A stretch of 52,595 bases of DNA from CAIQJJ01 sp964606085. GTDB lineage: Bacteria > Chloroflexota > Anaerolineae > Anaerolineales > UBA4823. Location of the stretch: positions 1 through 52,595 of the forward strand of contig CAZSFD010000031.1 of the NCBI GenBank assembly GCA_964606085.1, read 5' to 3'. This document shows, in pieces, positions 50,842 to 52,595 of this stretch; the first letter of the stretch is position 1; each line of letters begins with the position of its first letter. The position numbers were made by a program, and so were the translations under genes. The notes below the pieces were generated by a model that was given only the letters and a program-made list of their open reading frames with translations, ran no database searches and was not told where the DNA came from.

Positions 50842-52433
50842 CCTCCCCCGCAGGCTCCCCCGCAAGCGCAACCCGCCAAATCGCCCATTCGGCCAGCAAG
50901 GTGATGCTCGCCCTCGCCCTGGGCCAACTGACCAACCTGATCAGCCTGGTTCTCACCGCCCAGGCCTTTGGCGCGGCCCATGCCACCGACGTTTTCTCCG
51001 CCGCCAACCGCGTGCCTGAAACCCTGTTTAAGCTGATGGCCGCCGGGGCGCTGGGGTCGGCGTTTATCCCCACCTTCACCAGCCTGTTAGCCCGCCAGCA
51101 ACGCCAGGCAGCCTGGAAGCTGGCCTCGGCGCTGAGCAACCTGCTCTTGGTGGGGGTCAGTTTGATGGCCGTGTTAGCGGGCATTTTTGCGCAGCCGTTA
51201 GTGCGCTATTTGCTCGCCCCCGGCCTGGCGGCTGACCCCGCCCTCGAAGCGCTGACCGTCCATCTCATGCGCCTGATGTTGCCCTCGGCGGTGATCTTCA
51301 GTTTGAGCGGGCTGGTGATGGGCATTCTCAACGCCCACCAGGTCTTCTTTATCCCCGCGCTGACGCCCTCCATGTACCGCCTGGGGGTCATTTTTGGCGT
51401 CGTTTTCCTGTCGCCGCGCATGGGCATTGAGGGCGTGGCCTGGGGGGTGCTGCTGGGCGCCAGCCTGCACCTGGCCTGCCAGATTCCCAGCTTGCTGCGG
51501 CTCAAAGGCGTTTACAGCCCGTCGTTTGGCCTGCAACAACCCGCCGTGCGCGCGGTGGGCTGGCTGATGCTGCCGCGCTTGTTTGGCACGGCCGTGGTCG
51601 AACTCAATTTTTGGGTCAATGCCAACCTGGCCTCACGCATGACCGAAGGCTCGATGATCGGCCTGAATTGGGCCTTTATGATCATGCTCATGCCCCAGGC
51701 GGTCATCGCCCAGGCGGTAGCCACGGCGGCCCTGCCCACGCTGGCCGCACAATACGACCAGGGCCGCCTGGAAGATGTGCGCGCCGCGTTGGCCGCCAGT
51801 TTACGGGGCATTTTGCTGCTGGCCCTGCCCGCCGCGGCTGGCCTGATTTTGCTGCGCCAGGTGATTGTGGCGTTGATGCTGCAATATGGCAACTTCGACC
51901 AGCGCGACACGCAATTGGTAGCCTGGGCGCTGCTGTGGTACGCCGCCGGGCTGGTGGGGCATTGCATCGTCGAGATTCTGGCGCGCGCTTTCTATGCCCT
52001 GCGCGACACCCAATCGCCGGTGCTGATTGGCGCCGCGGCCATGGGGCTGAATGTCGTTTTGAGTTTTGTCTTTTCGTGGGGGTTTGCGCAAATCGGCTGG
52101 CTGACGGTGGGCGGCCTGGCATTGGCAAATTCGTTGGCCACCGCCCTCGAAGCCGTTGGCCTGCTCGTGCTGATGCGCCGCCGCCTGAATGGCTTGCAGG
52201 GCCGCTCGATATTCACCCTGACGATGCAATCGGCGCTGGCTACCCTGGGCATGGGGCTATTGCTGTGGGCCTGGGTATCTTACGCGCTGCCGGTATGGTT
52301 ATTAGCCCTGGGCGGCGTGGCCGCCGGTGGGACGCTATACCTGGCCCTGACTTACCTGCTGGGCGTGGCAGAAGTGCGCTGGTTTGCTCAGCAGGCCCGG
52401 CAGCGCATCGTGGGCAGGTGGCAGCGAGGCTGA
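50838..52433 (+). CDS. murJ: Lipid II flippase MurJ (MviN family)
   Basis: This 531-residue, multi-pass membrane protein has about 13-14 hydrophobic segments. The MurJ hallmarks are LTAQAFGAAHATDVFSAANRVPE, the LMAAGALGSAFIPTF segment, and RAFYALRDTQSPV near residue 385. It flips the peptidoglycan precursor lipid II across the membrane. The ATG overlaps the previous stop (ATGA), so the two genes are coupled. The longer in-frame reading upstream lies inside the VKOR gene and is not used. Confidence 0.93.
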   Translation: MTSPAGSPASATRQIAHSASKVMLALALGQLTNLISLVLTAQAFGAAHATDVFSAANRVPETLFKLMAAGALGSAFIPTFTSLLARQQRQAAWKLASALSNLLLVGVSLMAVLAGIFAQPLVRYLLAPGLAADPALEALTVHLMRLMLPSAVIFSLSGLVMGILNAHQVFFIPALTPSMYRLGVIFGVVFLSPRMGIEGVAWGVLLGASLHLACQIPSLLRLKGVYSPSFGLQQPAVRAVGWLMLPRLFGTAVVELNFWVNANLASRMTEGSMIGLNWAFMIMLMPQAVIAQAVATAALPTLAAQYDQGRLEDVRAALAASLRGILLLALPAAAGLILLRQVIVALMLQYGNFDQRDTQLVAWALLWYAAGLVGHCIVEILARAFYALRDTQSPVLIGAAAMGLNVVLSFVFSWGFAQIGWLTVGGLALANSLATALEAVGLLVLMRRRLNGLQGRSIFTLTMQSALATLGMGLLLWAWVSYALPVWLLALGGVAAGGTLYLALTYLLGVAEVRWFAQQARQRIVGRWQRG

Positions 52434-52469
52434 TTTTTCCCCAATTGCTCTGAAAAGAGCCGCGGGCAG

Positions 52470-52488
52470 GGGCGCACGGTGTGCGCCC
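52470..52488. terminator. GC-rich hairpin after murJ
   Basis: GGGCGCAC pairs with GTGCGCCC around the loop GGT, 36 bases after the murJ stop. There is no T-run, so termination is uncertain. The rest of 52434-52544 shows nothing else. Confidence 0.4.
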
Positions 52489-52544
52489 TGATTGCGCCTC
52501 ATTGCGCCAAAATCTGGGCCGATGCCTGCCGGAGGCGGATACAG

Positions 52545-52595
52545 ATGTACCAGAAAGTCAAGGAGTTCAAGCCTGGGATCGCTACGCCTACGTCA
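52545..52595 (+). CDS. Possible start of a gene cut by the window end
   Basis: An ATG with GGAGG 9 bases upstream opens a frame of 17 codons (MYQKVKEFKPGIATPTS) that continues to the end. It is too short to identify. The spacing of the ribosome-binding site is good, but the reading could be chance. Confidence 0.3.
   Translation, partial: MYQKVKEFKPGIATPTS

Overview
The window looks like a chromosome segment from a Chloroflexota-type bacterium, probably Anaerolineae-like. This is inferred from gene content (a large STAND/SARP regulator, DUF5317, Elp3, RecD2, M32 and DUF885 peptidases, many short inverted-repeat elements); there is no rRNA to confirm it. It divides at a tRNA-Ser gene (27059-27145) into a lower-GC accessory half on the left and a GC-rich, chromosome-like half on the right.

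Left half. Positions 52-17307 hold a leftward defence cluster. In transcription order it runs: a sigma-region-4-like regulator, a SNF2 helicase with a C-terminal DUF3883, a Phd/VapC-type toxin-antitoxin pair, a DUF1156 DNA methyltransferase, a small membrane-anchored protein, a 940-residue repeat protein with a degenerate P-loop and C-terminal membrane segments, a CHAT protease with a zinc ribbon next to its active site, a HEPN-DUF499 ATPase, and a truncated DUF4297/ABC-3C-like gene. The methyltransferase, DUF499 ATPase and SNF2 helicase resemble the core of type 3 BREX (pglXI, brxC, brxHII). No PglZ phosphatase, BrxA or BrxF is present, and the middle of the locus holds the CHAT module instead. 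A 39-codon remnant of a second DUF1156 gene lies at 8410-8529, so the locus has been rearranged.

Positions 17522-27158 hold a WGR-domain protein, two small XRE-type regulators, a 1074-residue MalT/SARP-type regulator followed by a 47-residue hydrophobic peptide and a DUF5317 membrane protein, and two large serine recombinases that share an unusual Cys-rich insert. The second recombinase reads antisense through the whole tRNA-Ser gene. I take this junction as the right end of an integrated island; its left end was not found in the window.

Right half. A Trm9-like methyltransferase is divergent from Elp3, which suggests tRNA wobble-uridine modification. Next come a duplicated membrane protein and an alkyltransferase-like protein. 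MtaB- and MtaA-type methyltransferases have near-identical promoters built on the same LacI-type palindrome, so one regulator probably controls both. Then follow DnaK, an MntA/HepT toxin-antitoxin pair, RecD2, a DUF885 peptidase, an ArsR-like regulator with a truncated methyltransferase, an M32 carboxypeptidase, a selenocysteine tRNA, an M50 protease, GyrA, a triheme cytochrome with a NifX/NifB-like protein, a decayed radical-SAM/TrmO remnant, a thioredoxin-VKOR fusion and MurJ. Several short inverted-repeat elements are scattered through this half, and at least two sit exactly where genes are truncated.
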